The notes below the pieces were generated by a model, which saw nothing but the letters and a program-made list of their open reading frames with translations, did no database searches and was not told the DNA's origin. A stretch of 64,000 nt of DNA, from contig JAHZBZ010000001.1 of the NCBI GenBank assembly GCA_019423125.1, positions 22,406 to 86,405 on the forward strand, read 5' to 3'. Shown here piece after piece: positions 43,079 to 51,734 of this stretch; position 1 is the first letter of the stretch, and each line of letters begins with the position of its first letter. The position numbers and the translations under genes were made by a program. This DNA comes from Bacillota bacterium (GTDB lineage Bacteria > Bacillota > Clostridia > Christensenellales > Borkfalkiaceae).

Positions 43079-44239
43079 ATGAGTAACAACGAACTATATG
43101 CACACAAGCGGTCGGATACCGTGAAGTGGGTGATCTCCTTTTTCCTCATTCTCGTGCTGCTTGTCGGCATGGTCGGGACATGGGTATTCCTGTTGCGGGA
43201 AGATGAAGGCAAGACGCCGCCCGCGGAGGAAGAACAGACGGAGCAGGCAGCGGTCACAGACGGCGAAGGCAACGCCATGGATGCGGACATGGTATATCCC
43301 ATGCCCGCGAAGATGTCGTTCAATGCGCAGACGTTCGCGCAGTTTGGCGAGCCGAACGCCGTCACTTCGGAGCAAAGCGTAGACGTGCGCATTCAGGCAT
43401 ATGTCATGCCCGATGATGCTGCCAACAAGGAAGTGGATTTCTCCGTGGCTTGGGGCAACGCTCCAACGCACGGCAGCGAACCGGTCACGAACTATCTCAC
43501 CGTGACGCCCGATTCGGACGGCAGCACGATGGCGACCGTATCCTGCAAAAAGGCGTTCGGCGATGATACCATCATTATCACCGTCACCACCCGCGAGGGC
43601 GGATATACGGCAACCTGCACAGTGACGTTCACAGGCATTGCGAGCGGTATCGAGATCACGAGCAGCACCGCGGCAAAGAAGTCCACTTCCGAGCGCGGTA
43701 CATACTACGAACTCGGCACGAGCAAGACGTACACCTTCAATATCGGGCTCACGAACGCTTTTGACAATGTGGCAAGCGATCTGACGGTTACGGAGATCGG
43801 CGGTGAAGGCACGATGTACTTCGGCAGCAGGTATTCCAACGACGGCGGCTACTACAACTATCAGGACGTCTATCAGAAAAGCATCGGCGAGCTTGCGGAT
43901 AAGTTCATCACGTCGGCGACTATTTCGGGAACGACGCTCACTATCAAGACAGGTTCGAGCGTGCTTGAAAACTATTACTCCGAATATGCCTACGATGAGT
44001 ATGACTATTACTACGCGAAGGACGCCTTCCTCGTCGAGCTGGACGATTATTGGAACATCAAAGGCCCGTCGGATACGTTCTATAACGATAACTCCAAGTA
44101 CAACGCGCAGAATATCGGCTCCTGCTACTTCTATGTGACGGTCAAGGACAATGTGAGCGGGCTTTCGGAGACGGTCAGGCTATGGCTCGTCAGCTCGGTG
44201 AGCGGCGTGTCTCTTTCCGAGACAGAACTTGAATTTTAA
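43079..44239 (+). CDS. Membrane-anchored Ig-like/BIG2-like surface protein 2
   Basis: This 386-residue protein is a paralogue of the preceding one. It has the same layout: transmembrane helix at about 17-40 (WVISFFLILVLLVGMVGTWVFLL), acidic linker, and an Ig-like stretch with closely matching text (TNYLTVTPDSDGSTMATVSCKKAFGDDTIIITVTTREGGYTATCTVTF). It ends VSLSETELEF. The gene is 12 bp downstream, with GGAGGTGAAAT before the ATG. Tandem duplication followed by divergence is likely. Confidence 0.7.
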   Translation: MSNNELYAHKRSDTVKWVISFFLILVLLVGMVGTWVFLLREDEGKTPPAEEEQTEQAAVTDGEGNAMDADMVYPMPAKMSFNAQTFAQFGEPNAVTSEQSVDVRIQAYVMPDDAANKEVDFSVAWGNAPTHGSEPVTNYLTVTPDSDGSTMATVSCKKAFGDDTIIITVTTREGGYTATCTVTFTGIASGIEITSSTAAKKSTSERGTYYELGTSKTYTFNIGLTNAFDNVASDLTVTEIGGEGTMYFGSRYSNDGGYYNYQDVYQKSIGELADKFITSATISGTTLTIKTGSSVLENYYSEYAYDEYDYYYAKDAFLVELDDYWNIKGPSDTFYNDNSKYNAQNIGSCYFYVTVKDNVSGLSETVRLWLVSSVSGVSLSETELEF

Positions 44240-44253
44240 CAAGGAGGCGGACT

Positions 44254-44865
44254 ATGCAGAGCAAAGGTCAGACGGCGGCAAAGGTCATCGGCATCGTCCT
44301 TGCCCTTTTGCTGCTTGCAGGCATCGTTGCCGTCATCTATCGCTTCACCAACGGCTTCAACGAGGACTTCAAGACCTTCTATGTGGAGCATGACGGAGAG
44401 CAGATTCTATCCGCGGACAGCAAGATGTCCTTTAAGGCGGGAGAAACGTACCGCTTTGACGTGAAGTACACCTTCGATACGGACAAGTCGGAGACGAAAG
44501 ACTATTCCGTAACGATCGTGCCGAATGCGGAAAAGGACTTCGAGTACACGGTGGACGGCGAACCGTACCTCTACTCCAAAGCGGGCGATCTGTCCGCGGC
44601 GTTCGGGCTCAGAAAGCACGATACGTACTTCGAGATCGTGACCGCGGAAGATACAGGCTTGACGGGCGTGCTGGAAAGCAAATACCTCGGTCAGACGGTG
44701 GATATCCCCGAAAGCGCGGCGTCGGAAAACCCGTATCCCTTCAAGCTGGTCATCTCCTCGTATAACGGGAGCGTCACCTACAACATCCGTTTCAACGTCG
44801 GAGTGGATGTGACGGGTGTGACGCTGGATCCTTCCGAGATCATCTTTACAGGCTCGCAAGAGTGA
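44254..44865 (+). CDS. Membrane-anchored protein 3, same family pattern
   Basis: This 203-residue protein has a transmembrane helix at about 9-30 (KVIGIVLALLLLAGIVAVIY) and a beta-rich ectodomain (GETYRFDVKYTFDTDKSETKDYSVTIV). It ends VTLDPSEIIFTGSQE. That matches the C-terminal signature of the two larger neighbours, so it may be a shorter relative. It lies 14 bp after the previous gene with AAGGAGGCGG upstream. Confidence 0.65.
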   Translation: MQSKGQTAAKVIGIVLALLLLAGIVAVIYRFTNGFNEDFKTFYVEHDGEQILSADSKMSFKAGETYRFDVKYTFDTDKSETKDYSVTIVPNAEKDFEYTVDGEPYLYSKAGDLSAAFGLRKHDTYFEIVTAEDTGLTGVLESKYLGQTVDIPESAASENPYPFKLVISSYNGSVTYNIRFNVGVDVTGVTLDPSEIIFTGSQE

Positions 44866-44876
44866 GGAGGCAAAAC

Positions 44877-46904
44877 ATGACGATACGGAACATAAAAGCT
44901 ATGTTTGCGGCAATGCTGCTCACACTTTTGGTATGTTTCGGCGCGGTCATGGGCGGACAGGGCAACTTGTCCGCTTTTGCCGCCGAAGATAATATCGTTC
45001 AGTTCGAGCAGACCAACGTCATGGACGATCTGGAAAACAGCAGCGTGGACGGCGAGCCCTTCGACGTCAGAGACTACGCCTTCAACAACCAAAAAGAGGC
45101 GCAGGTGCTGATGCTCGCCGAATACTGCTATTCTTTCTACGCGAACTTGCAGGGCAACTTCGGGCTGTATCTCTATGTCTGGAACCCGCAGGGGCTGCGC
45201 TTTGATACACGCACTTCTCTCAATGCGGTGCAGCTCTCCTACGGCGCGGAGGCAGATTACGTCAAGTATCCGCTGGAATTTCTCAACCGTTCGGAGCGCA
45301 CCAACTACGAGGGGCTGTTCTATAAATTCAAAGTGAAGCTCTCCCTCTTACAGAAAGAACAGATGCTGGAAACGCTCAACTCTGCGGAACGCACCTACCA
45401 TATCAGCGGCGTGGAACTGCTGGAAGCGGGCAAATCGCTCCCGCACGAATACGCCGTCAACGCCGTCTATACCTATACGGGCTATGCGGAAGGCTACGGG
45501 CCGAACGAGGGCGCGGATACGCTCACCTATACCCGTTCGCAAGGGGATGTGTTCGTCATTGAGGACGACGACCTGCATCAGACTTTCTACCGCCCTTCGG
45601 GGAACGTGAGCGGGAGCTTCTTCAAGCAGGACACCCTGCATACCGTGTACTTCTCCGTTCCCAACGAACTCATCGAAAAATATGGGCGGCTCGCGGTCAT
45701 CCGCGTACAGTGGCTGGAAGCCGTGCTTTCGCCCTTTTTCATCACGGGCAACAAATCTGTGTACGACGCTTTGCAAAGCTATCTCGGCAAAACGATGGGC
45801 GCGTACAACGAGGAGGGCTTTGGATACGGCATCTTGGGCGGGTATTCCAACGATACGACGAGCATCGGCGGCGTGGTGTTCAATCACCGCCGCGCGGAGC
45901 TTGCCTATAACCCGTGGTTTGAATACCTCGAATCGGTCAATGAGCAGCTGGACCGCATCTGCCTCTCCTTCTTTTCGGGGGATGAGACGGACAGCGCGGA
46001 TACCTATCGCGTGGGCGGAGAGGCACTGCTCGACAAGATGAAAGAGTTCTCGCGCGCTGGCACGGACAAGGTGTTGGGGACGTATGACCGCAGGCTCTTT
46101 TCCGCCGTGGACAGCGCGTTCACCGTCGTGGACGTGCCTGCGGAGAAGGAGTATTCCCTGACGAGCGAGAAGATCTCGCAGACGTTCTGGGAAAAGGTGT
46201 TCGGCACCTCGCACGTCGAGTATTCGGATACCTTCGACGGCATCGAAGCCATCCATCCCGTGACGGAGCAGGACTTCGGCGCTTCCAAAGAACAGACCTG
46301 CCAGAACCTCTATATCGACCTCAACGACTACGACGAGTTCTCGGGCGTATATGAGGCGGCAAAGCGCAACGACGAAACGGTGTATCTGTTCCGCTTCGAT
46401 CAGAGCGTGTATTCGGCGTGGGAAGTGACGCAGGGCAAGTGGACGAAATCGACGGAGTGGGTGCCGAACGGCATCACGGCGGGCGGGAGCTTTAGGACGG
46501 TGTACAAGCTCTCGGACAGCGACACGAACGGATACCTTGCGGAGGAGACCGTCTATCTCGGGCTCGACCTCATCCAGATGGAGTGGGACGACGGCGGGAA
46601 GCGAGTCGTCATCCCCATCGTATCTTCGCCCATCGACGTCGTGGCGGACGGCACGCCGCCCGTACATACCACGTCGGACAAGACGACCCCGTGGTGGAAA
46701 GTGCTTTTGGCAGTATTAGCGCTCATCCTCGTCGTCATCCTGCTCTTCAAGTTCGCGCCCGTCATCGTATTGGCGGCGGGGAAAGTCATTGCCCTGCCCT
46801 TCAAGGCGATCGGTGCGGCGAGCAGGAAAGTCAAAGAGCGGCGAAAGGAAAAGAAGGCACAAAAGCAAAACAAGCCGCCCGATACGGACGGCAAGGAGGT
46901 GTAA
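44877..46904 (+). CDS. Secreted protein with C-terminal membrane anchor, candidate adsorption/minor coat protein
   Basis: This protein has 675 residues. A Sec signal peptide occupies about 1-36 (basic TIRNIK, hydrophobic FAAMLLTLLVCFGAVM, cleavage near AFAAE). A 580-residue ectodomain of unknown fold follows. A C-terminal transmembrane segment (WWKVLLAVLALILVVILLFKFAPVIVLAAG) and a very basic cytoplasmic tail (KVKERRKEKKAQKQNK) come last. This topology equals that of filamentous-phage pIII, but it is also common among surface proteins. The ATG at 44877 follows GTGAGGAGG. The frame from 44862 is only five codons longer. Confidence 0.68.
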   Translation: MTIRNIKAMFAAMLLTLLVCFGAVMGGQGNLSAFAAEDNIVQFEQTNVMDDLENSSVDGEPFDVRDYAFNNQKEAQVLMLAEYCYSFYANLQGNFGLYLYVWNPQGLRFDTRTSLNAVQLSYGAEADYVKYPLEFLNRSERTNYEGLFYKFKVKLSLLQKEQMLETLNSAERTYHISGVELLEAGKSLPHEYAVNAVYTYTGYAEGYGPNEGADTLTYTRSQGDVFVIEDDDLHQTFYRPSGNVSGSFFKQDTLHTVYFSVPNELIEKYGRLAVIRVQWLEAVLSPFFITGNKSVYDALQSYLGKTMGAYNEEGFGYGILGGYSNDTTSIGGVVFNHRRAELAYNPWFEYLESVNEQLDRICLSFFSGDETDSADTYRVGGEALLDKMKEFSRAGTDKVLGTYDRRLFSAVDSAFTVVDVPAEKEYSLTSEKISQTFWEKVFGTSHVEYSDTFDGIEAIHPVTEQDFGASKEQTCQNLYIDLNDYDEFSGVYEAAKRNDETVYLFRFDQSVYSAWEVTQGKWTKSTEWVPNGITAGGSFRTVYKLSDSDTNGYLAEETVYLGLDLIQMEWDDGGKRVVIPIVSSPIDVVADGTPPVHTTSDKTTPWWKVLLAVLALILVVILLFKFAPVIVLAAGKVIALPFKAIGAASRKVKERRKEKKAQKQNKPPDTDGKEV

Positions 46905-47036
46905 ATGAAGACGGTCAGGAGAGTGCTTGCGGTACTTCTCTTGATCGTGGCAGTTTTAATAGTCGGCTACCTGTTCTATACGGGCAGCCGGCTTGCCGCC
47001 ACGCGGGAGGAGGCAGCCTATGAGCAGACGGTTTAA
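46905..47036 (+). CDS. 43-residue single-pass membrane peptide
   Basis: This short ORF encodes a peptide beginning MKTVRRVLAVLLLIVAVLIV. It has a basic N-terminus, one hydrophobic helix (about 7-25), then a polar tail ending EEAAYEQTV. The ATG directly follows the preceding stop (TAAATG) and has a strong AAGGAGG. Its 3' end overlaps the next gene by 17 bp. Size and topology suit a pVII/pIX-like or major-coat-like phage peptide, but that is conjecture. Confidence 0.6.
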   Translation: MKTVRRVLAVLLLIVAVLIVGYLFYTGSRLAATREEAAYEQTV

Positions 47037-49125
47037 CATCATCGTTACGGTCGTTATTTCGGCTATATTCTTGGGGCTGACGGCGGTTTTCTGGCAGTCG
47101 TATGTGCGGTTCGGGGAGGCGTGCAAGGACTTCGGGCTTTCCGCCGCGTACTATGTCTGCGAGCTGTTCGGGATAGACTATTCCTTTTCGCCTACGGTCA
47201 CGGAGTATTCGGGCGTGCTGCAATGGGAGATTTTGTTGCCCGACGATTGGAACGGCTTTACCGCCTCTGCAAGGGAGTATTTTGCCTTGCTTATCAGCGT
47301 TGAAAACTTTGCGGGATATTGGGCGAAGGTCGGTGATATCATGCTCATCGCCGCAAAGGTCATTGCCGTTCTTTTGCCCTGCGTCATCGTGCTACTGCTC
47401 GTCATTTACAAAATGTATCGGCAGGGAAATACCAAGCACAACCAAGACACGAAGCCGTTGCGGGTGTTCAAGGCGATTTCAAAATACACATATCAGCCCG
47501 TAAAGCGCGCCGTGCTATGTTACCGAGAATATCTGTCGGAGCATAAAGGCATTTGGGTGTGCTGGATCATCCTTGGGGTATTTCATCTGAACCTTGCATC
47601 CATCGTCACGGGCTTCTTTGCGTACTATTTCTACTTCGTGTTGAGCTTCGATGTCGCCAACCTCTATGTGCAGGCGTGCAAGCTGTTTATAGACTTGCAG
47701 GTCATATTCCGCCACTTCCCGTGGTGGAGCATTGCGACCGTTGCATGGCTCATCTTCAACCGCTGGCGTAAGAAGATCGCACTCAATCGCCTGCGGCACT
47801 ACGAGGCAAGGAATTGCGGGTTTATCAACGAGCTGCCTATTGTTTCAATGGCGTGCGGCTCAATGGGAAAGCGCAAGACGACGCTTATCACGGACATGGT
47901 ACTGTCGCAAGAGGTCATGTTCCGCCAAAAGGCATTGGAGATACTGCAAAACAGCGATATGAAGTTCCCGTACTTCCCGTGGATCGCCTTCGAGGACGAA
48001 CTGCGGCGTTGTATGGAGCATGGGACGGTCTATAACCTCGCCTCGGTCAAGACATGGGTGGCACTCAAAAGGCAGAGGTTTGCCCGCCACCGCAATATTC
48101 ATTGGCAGATATATAGCTATGAATTGGAAAGATACGGAGACACCTTCGACGACGCGCTCAAAGTCAACGGGCTGTTCGAGGTGGTGGAAACGTATGCGAT
48201 GGCGTACTTCATCTATGTCTTGGAGAGCAGCCTTATCGTGGCGAATTACTCCGTCCGCACGGACAACCGGATGCTGGATAACGGCAACTTCCCGCTGTGG
48301 CTCGTGGATTTCTTTCCGAAAAACAGACGACTGGAGAGCCGCCACGCGCATATTCTCGATTTTGACGTGCTGCGCCTCGGCAGGAAGGTCTTGGAAAACA
48401 ACCCACGCGCCGGGAGTTTTGAGTTCGGTGTTGTTGCCATCACAGAGATCGGCAAGGAGCGCGGGAACAATCTGGAATTAAAAGAAGTCAAGAAGGGCGC
48501 GGATGATACCAATCAAAAGAACGACCTCTTCAACTCATGGCTGAAAATGTGCCGGCACTCCGCGACCGTGGACAACTTCCCGTTCATCAAAGTCTTTACG
48601 GATGAGCAACGGCCCGAAAGCTCGGGCGCGGACGCGCGCGACCTTGCGGACATTATCAACATCGCTTCGTGCGGGGAACTGCGGCTCGCGCTTCCGCTCT
48701 ACACCATTGAAGAACTGATTTCCGAATGGGCGTTCAATCGTTTCATGCGCCTCTACGAGGACTTCCGTTTCCGCCGCGGCGACAACACACTTCTGGTACA
48801 TATCCTCAAAAGCGTTGTCGCATGGCTTTGGCGGCGAAACTTACGCATTTACAACCGCTTCGGCTATTCTATCCTCAAAATCGAAAAAGAGCGCGGCACG
48901 ATGGACGGCAAGACGGAGAACAAAAAATACTATCTCATGAACGCAAAAATCTATGCAAAACGATTCAGTACGGACTGCTTTTCGGACTACTTCAACGACC
49001 TTGCGCGCCGCAGCCATGTCGGGCTTATGGATTATCTGGAGTACGCTACGGAAAAAGCATCCGTTGCAGAACTTCGCGCGCAGAACAGCTATTTCATCAA
49101 TTTGCTATACGGAGGGGATCCATGA
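47020..49125 (+). CDS. Multi-pass membrane ATPase-like protein, candidate Zot/pI- or coupling-type assembly motor
   Basis: This 701-residue protein has hydrophobic segments at about 8-28, 103-130, 177-210 and 233-246. A cytoplasmic domain opens with a P-loop-like CGSMGKRKTTL (280-289), in which the usual Gly before Lys is Arg. A later hydrophobic strand plus Glu (FGVVAITEIGKERGN) could be Walker B. The order of transmembrane helices then ATPase resembles T4SS coupling proteins. The gene position between the pIII-like gene and rep resembles phage pI/Zot. No VirB4 is present nearby. The stop overlaps rep by 4 bp. Confidence 0.6.
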   Translation: MSRRFNIIVTVVISAIFLGLTAVFWQSYVRFGEACKDFGLSAAYYVCELFGIDYSFSPTVTEYSGVLQWEILLPDDWNGFTASAREYFALLISVENFAGYWAKVGDIMLIAAKVIAVLLPCVIVLLLVIYKMYRQGNTKHNQDTKPLRVFKAISKYTYQPVKRAVLCYREYLSEHKGIWVCWIILGVFHLNLASIVTGFFAYYFYFVLSFDVANLYVQACKLFIDLQVIFRHFPWWSIATVAWLIFNRWRKKIALNRLRHYEARNCGFINELPIVSMACGSMGKRKTTLITDMVLSQEVMFRQKALEILQNSDMKFPYFPWIAFEDELRRCMEHGTVYNLASVKTWVALKRQRFARHRNIHWQIYSYELERYGDTFDDALKVNGLFEVVETYAMAYFIYVLESSLIVANYSVRTDNRMLDNGNFPLWLVDFFPKNRRLESRHAHILDFDVLRLGRKVLENNPRAGSFEFGVVAITEIGKERGNNLELKEVKKGADDTNQKNDLFNSWLKMCRHSATVDNFPFIKVFTDEQRPESSGADARDLADIINIASCGELRLALPLYTIEELISEWAFNRFMRLYEDFRFRRGDNTLLVHILKSVVAWLWRRNLRIYNRFGYSILKIEKERGTMDGKTENKKYYLMNAKIYAKRFSTDCFSDYFNDLARRSHVGLMDYLEYATEKASVAELRAQNSYFINLLYGGDP

Positions 49126-50153
49126 AAAAGTGTAAGGTCTATAAGGATGGCAGCCATTACATTGCCATTCGCCCCACAACGGGGTACAGCGGAGTGCGCA
49201 GAAAGCCGCCTCCCGAAGAACCGATCGTCGTCGAGGAGGTATGTGAGGAGTCGGAACGGGAGGTAGCTGATGCAGAAATCAAACCGCAGGAAGATATGGC
49301 GAAGGAGCAAGTGAAGGAGGAAGAGGACGAGCCCTCTTGTCCGCAGGATGAAGCTCCTGCGAAGAATTACCGCGTCAGCACGCGCTCGGATGAGTTTTTA
49401 AGACTGTACAGAGAGAGCTTTGGCACAAGCAGAAAGAAGCAGTACGAGTATATCGCCTCCGCGCTTGCCCCCTATTTTCAAAGCGAGGACGAGCTGCGGC
49501 GGTATGTCGATCGAAAAATGGAATGCAAGAAACGGGCGGAAATGACGAGGCGGATCCGCTGCCTGCGCCGCGCATCGCTGCATGAACTAAGTTATTTTGC
49601 AACATTTACGTTTGATGATAAGAAGGCAACGGAATCAGAATTTGAAAAAAGGTTGCTGACGGCTCTATCCAATCTCGCAAGCAGAAAAGGCTGGAAGTAT
49701 ATGGGGACATGGGAACGCGGCGGGGATACAGACCGATTGCATTTTCACGCCATCCTCTATATTCCAGAAGACAAAATGATCGGGAAGATGGAACTCAAAC
49801 GCGATTACAACGTAAAGACGCGGCGGATGGAAGAACGGATCGAAAACAGCTTCTTTCAGGATCGCTTCGGACGGAATAAATTTGAACTCATCGACGGTAC
49901 CGCTCTGACGCTCGGAACGGCGGTCAGCTATATCATCAAGTACATCGAAAAGACGGGCGGAAAAATCATATGCTCCAAGGGGCTGCGTACCTTTATCGAA
50001 ACGGATATCGACAACGATGACGTTGTGGCAAGGCTTCGGGAAGACGACGATAAAAAATACGTCCTGTTCGACGATTTCAAGGTGTATAAAGACGGCAAAG
50101 AGCTGGGCACAATATCGCCCGGCGTTTTATCGCACGCGAAAACGATAAACTGA
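49122..50153 (+). CDS. HUH-type rolling-circle replication initiator
   Basis: This 343-residue protein has a Pro/Glu-rich N-terminal 80 residues, then the replication domain. Motif 1 is YFATFTFDD at 158-166. Motif 2 is the metal-binding HFH at 207-209 (DRLHFHAILYIPE). Motif 3 has two tyrosines, Y270 and Y274 (AVSYIIKYIEKTGG), with one or both as nicking residue. Similar proteins initiate replication of small ssDNA phages and RCR plasmids. The ATG follows GGAGGGGATC and overlaps the ATPase stop (ATGA). Two giant hairpins lie just downstream. Confidence 0.85.
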   Translation: MKKCKVYKDGSHYIAIRPTTGYSGVRRKPPPEEPIVVEEVCEESEREVADAEIKPQEDMAKEQVKEEEDEPSCPQDEAPAKNYRVSTRSDEFLRLYRESFGTSRKKQYEYIASALAPYFQSEDELRRYVDRKMECKKRAEMTRRIRCLRRASLHELSYFATFTFDDKKATESEFEKRLLTALSNLASRKGWKYMGTWERGGDTDRLHFHAILYIPEDKMIGKMELKRDYNVKTRRMEERIENSFFQDRFGRNKFELIDGTALTLGTAVSYIIKYIEKTGGKIICSKGLRTFIETDIDNDDVVARLREDDDKKYVLFDDFKVYKDGKELGTISPGVLSHAKTIN

Positions 50154-50171
50154 CCGCATAAAAAAGCGTAA

Positions 50172-50342
50172 GGCAAACCCTGAAGAAAACGCGCGCGGAG
50201 ACGGGCGGCTTGCAAGCGGGTCAGCGCAAACGCCCGTCCGCCGCGTTTCAGGTTTGCCATGGTTTGTTGAAGTGGCAGTGTGTGCGCTTGGTCGGCGGCG
50301 CGCAGCGCCGCCGCTTGTTTATAACCAAGCGCACACACTGCC
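50172..50342. other. Two large hairpins downstream of rep: candidate replication origin / packaging signal
   Basis: The first (50172-50258) pairs GGCAAACC..TGA..AACGCG..CGGGCG with CGCCCG..CGCGTTTCAGGTTTGCC, with small bulges. The second is perfect: 19-bp arms GGCAGTGTGTGCGCTTGGT (50274-50292) and its complement (50324-50342). These enclose a nested 9-bp hairpin CGGCGGCGC-GCA-GCGCCGCCG (50293-50313). They occupy the start of a 461-bp gap (50154-50614) with no other credible gene. Origins and packaging signals of ssDNA replicons look like this. Confidence 0.65.
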
Positions 50343-50614
50343 GTCATTTGTGATTTTTTAACATAGTTTCATTGGCGGATGGCTTGCCTTTGGCTCAAAG
50401 TTCGGCTGATTTTATGCTTCAACGAAAATTGGCCGAGATTATATCGCCAGATTGCCGTTCAAGAGGGGAGAGAATGAGTGGGGGAATGGCAAAGGTGTGG
50501 ATTTAAGCGGCGCTTAAGTTGCGGGTTCAAGTTTACTGTCTTTACTTTTGCCGCCGAATGGTGTATGATATAGCTACAAAACGTTTTGAATACATTTTTT
50601 TTGGAGCAAAAATC

Positions 50615-51538
50615 ATGCCTTCAATCGGTGAAAAAATCAAAGAACTGCGCTCGGCAAAAAAGATGACGCAGGAAGCATTGGCGCAAAACCTCAATGTGAC
50701 GGTTTCCGCCGTTTCGCAATGGGAGTCGGGAAAGACGATGCCCGACATCTCGATGCTGGTGCCGCTTTGCCATATGTTTTCGGTTTCTGCTGACGACCTG
50801 CTCGGCATCCGCATCGGCGAACAGGACGCCGTGCTGAATGAAACAAAGAGCGAGGTGGAAAAGCTCGTGGCAAACGGCGATTACAACGCCGCTTTTACGG
50901 AACTTCGCAAAAAGATAGCAGATTTCCCGGATAATGTGCAATTCTGCGTCGACTACTGCTTGCTTATCATGAAGTTCTGCGAAGAAGTCAAGGGGCGTGA
51001 AGAGGAAAAAGAAACCTTGTGTGCTGAATTATATGATATTGCAATCAAAAAATATCCTTTGGATCAATGGAAAAGCGGCTCTTTGGAAGAAAAAGAGACT
51101 TTTAACAAAATCATGCTTTTCGCGGTAAGTCGTGCAATATTCAGCAAGTTCAATCATCAGGCAAAAGTCTTGTTGCAGAAAGTCGACGATTTAATCGGCG
51201 CGGGAAAATTTGAAACGGTACGGCAAGTTATCTTAAAAGAGCTGCAAGACGCCGAGGAAGTCGGTGGTCCAACGTCAAGGTTGGTCAATTACATCATCGC
51301 GGAAAAGCTGATGGAATTGAATTGGGAGCATTATCAAAAGAGTGCTGATCCTGCCCTCTTGGAAGAGATCGTCCGCTGCGGAAAATTCGTTCTGGAAAAC
51401 AACGCGGAGCTTCCTTTGCTCGTAAAAGCATTGCACTATTACCGTAAAGCGGCGGAAAGGCTCGGCGATGAAGATAAGGTTTGTTTCTGTAATAAGACAC
51501 TGTCCGAAACGCAAGACGCCGTCAAAAATTTTGCTTGA
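50615..51538 (+). CDS. XRE-family regulator with helical C-terminal domain
   Basis: This protein has 307 residues from the ATG at 50615 (after TTGGAGC). The N-terminal Cro/CI HTH (1-65) reads IGEKIKELRSAKKMTQEALAQNLNVTVSAVSQWESGKTMPDISMLVPLCHMFSVSADDLLGI. The rest is helical with TPR-like pairs (EKLVANGDYNAAFTELRKKIADFPDN; LVKALHYYRKAAERLGDEDKV). TPR-type regulators often sense a peptide or ligand. Its stop codon overlaps the -35 box of the next gene's promoter. Confidence 0.88.
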   Translation: MPSIGEKIKELRSAKKMTQEALAQNLNVTVSAVSQWESGKTMPDISMLVPLCHMFSVSADDLLGIRIGEQDAVLNETKSEVEKLVANGDYNAAFTELRKKIADFPDNVQFCVDYCLLIMKFCEEVKGREEEKETLCAELYDIAIKKYPLDQWKSGSLEEKETFNKIMLFAVSRAIFSKFNHQAKVLLQKVDDLIGAGKFETVRQVILKELQDAEEVGGPTSRLVNYIIAEKLMELNWEHYQKSADPALLEEIVRCGKFVLENNAELPLLVKALHYYRKAAERLGDEDKVCFCNKTLSETQDAVKNFA

Positions 51539-51563
51539 CACAGAGCGTTATCTCTGTTATACT
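51535..51563 (+). promoter_or_regulatory. Promoter of the riboswitch-controlled transcript
   Basis: A consensus TTGACA (51535-51540), 17-bp spacer and TATACT (51558-51563). The -35 overlaps the stop codon of the XRE gene. Confidence 0.85.
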
Positions 51564-51574
51564 GATTCTACCAT

Positions 51575-51655
51575 AAAGAGTGCGCAAGGGACAGCCCCTG
51601 TGACCGCACGGCAACCTGCGTTTGTAAGGTGCCAAAGGCTGATCGATGGGCAAAA
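51575..51655 (+). ncRNA. SAM-I-clan-like riboswitch aptamer
   Basis: The leader contains GGGACAGCCCCTGTGACC, then CACGGCAACC (51607-51616), and GGTGCCAAAGGC (51628-51639). These follow the conserved order of SAM-I core elements (GGGACxGGCCCxxTGA, GGCAACC, GGTGCxAA). Spacing is shorter than classical SAM-I, closer to SAM-I/IV-type variants. A promoter lies 12 bp upstream and a terminator directly follows, as in a transcription-attenuating switch. The call rests on motif memory only. Confidence 0.5.
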
Positions 51656-51668
51656 AGAAACGCATTTC

Positions 51669-51696
51669 AAAAGCCCGTCGGACGATGGGCTTTTTT
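51669..51696 (+). terminator. Riboswitch-associated terminator
   Basis: The stem AAAGCCCGTCG / CGATGGGCTTT (one G-U pair) runs into TTTTTT at 51691-51696, 39 bp before the 80-residue ORF. It is well placed as the expression platform of the upstream aptamer. Confidence 0.75.
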
Positions 51697-51734
51697 CGTA
51701 CCTCTTTGTGGAATACAACACAAGAGGTATTTTT

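Noticed and set aside
45348..46667. A 439-codon leftward open frame opposite the pIII-like gene
   Set aside because: Antisense shadow; His/Arg/Val-rich with no motif, while the plus strand has a signal peptide and an anchor.
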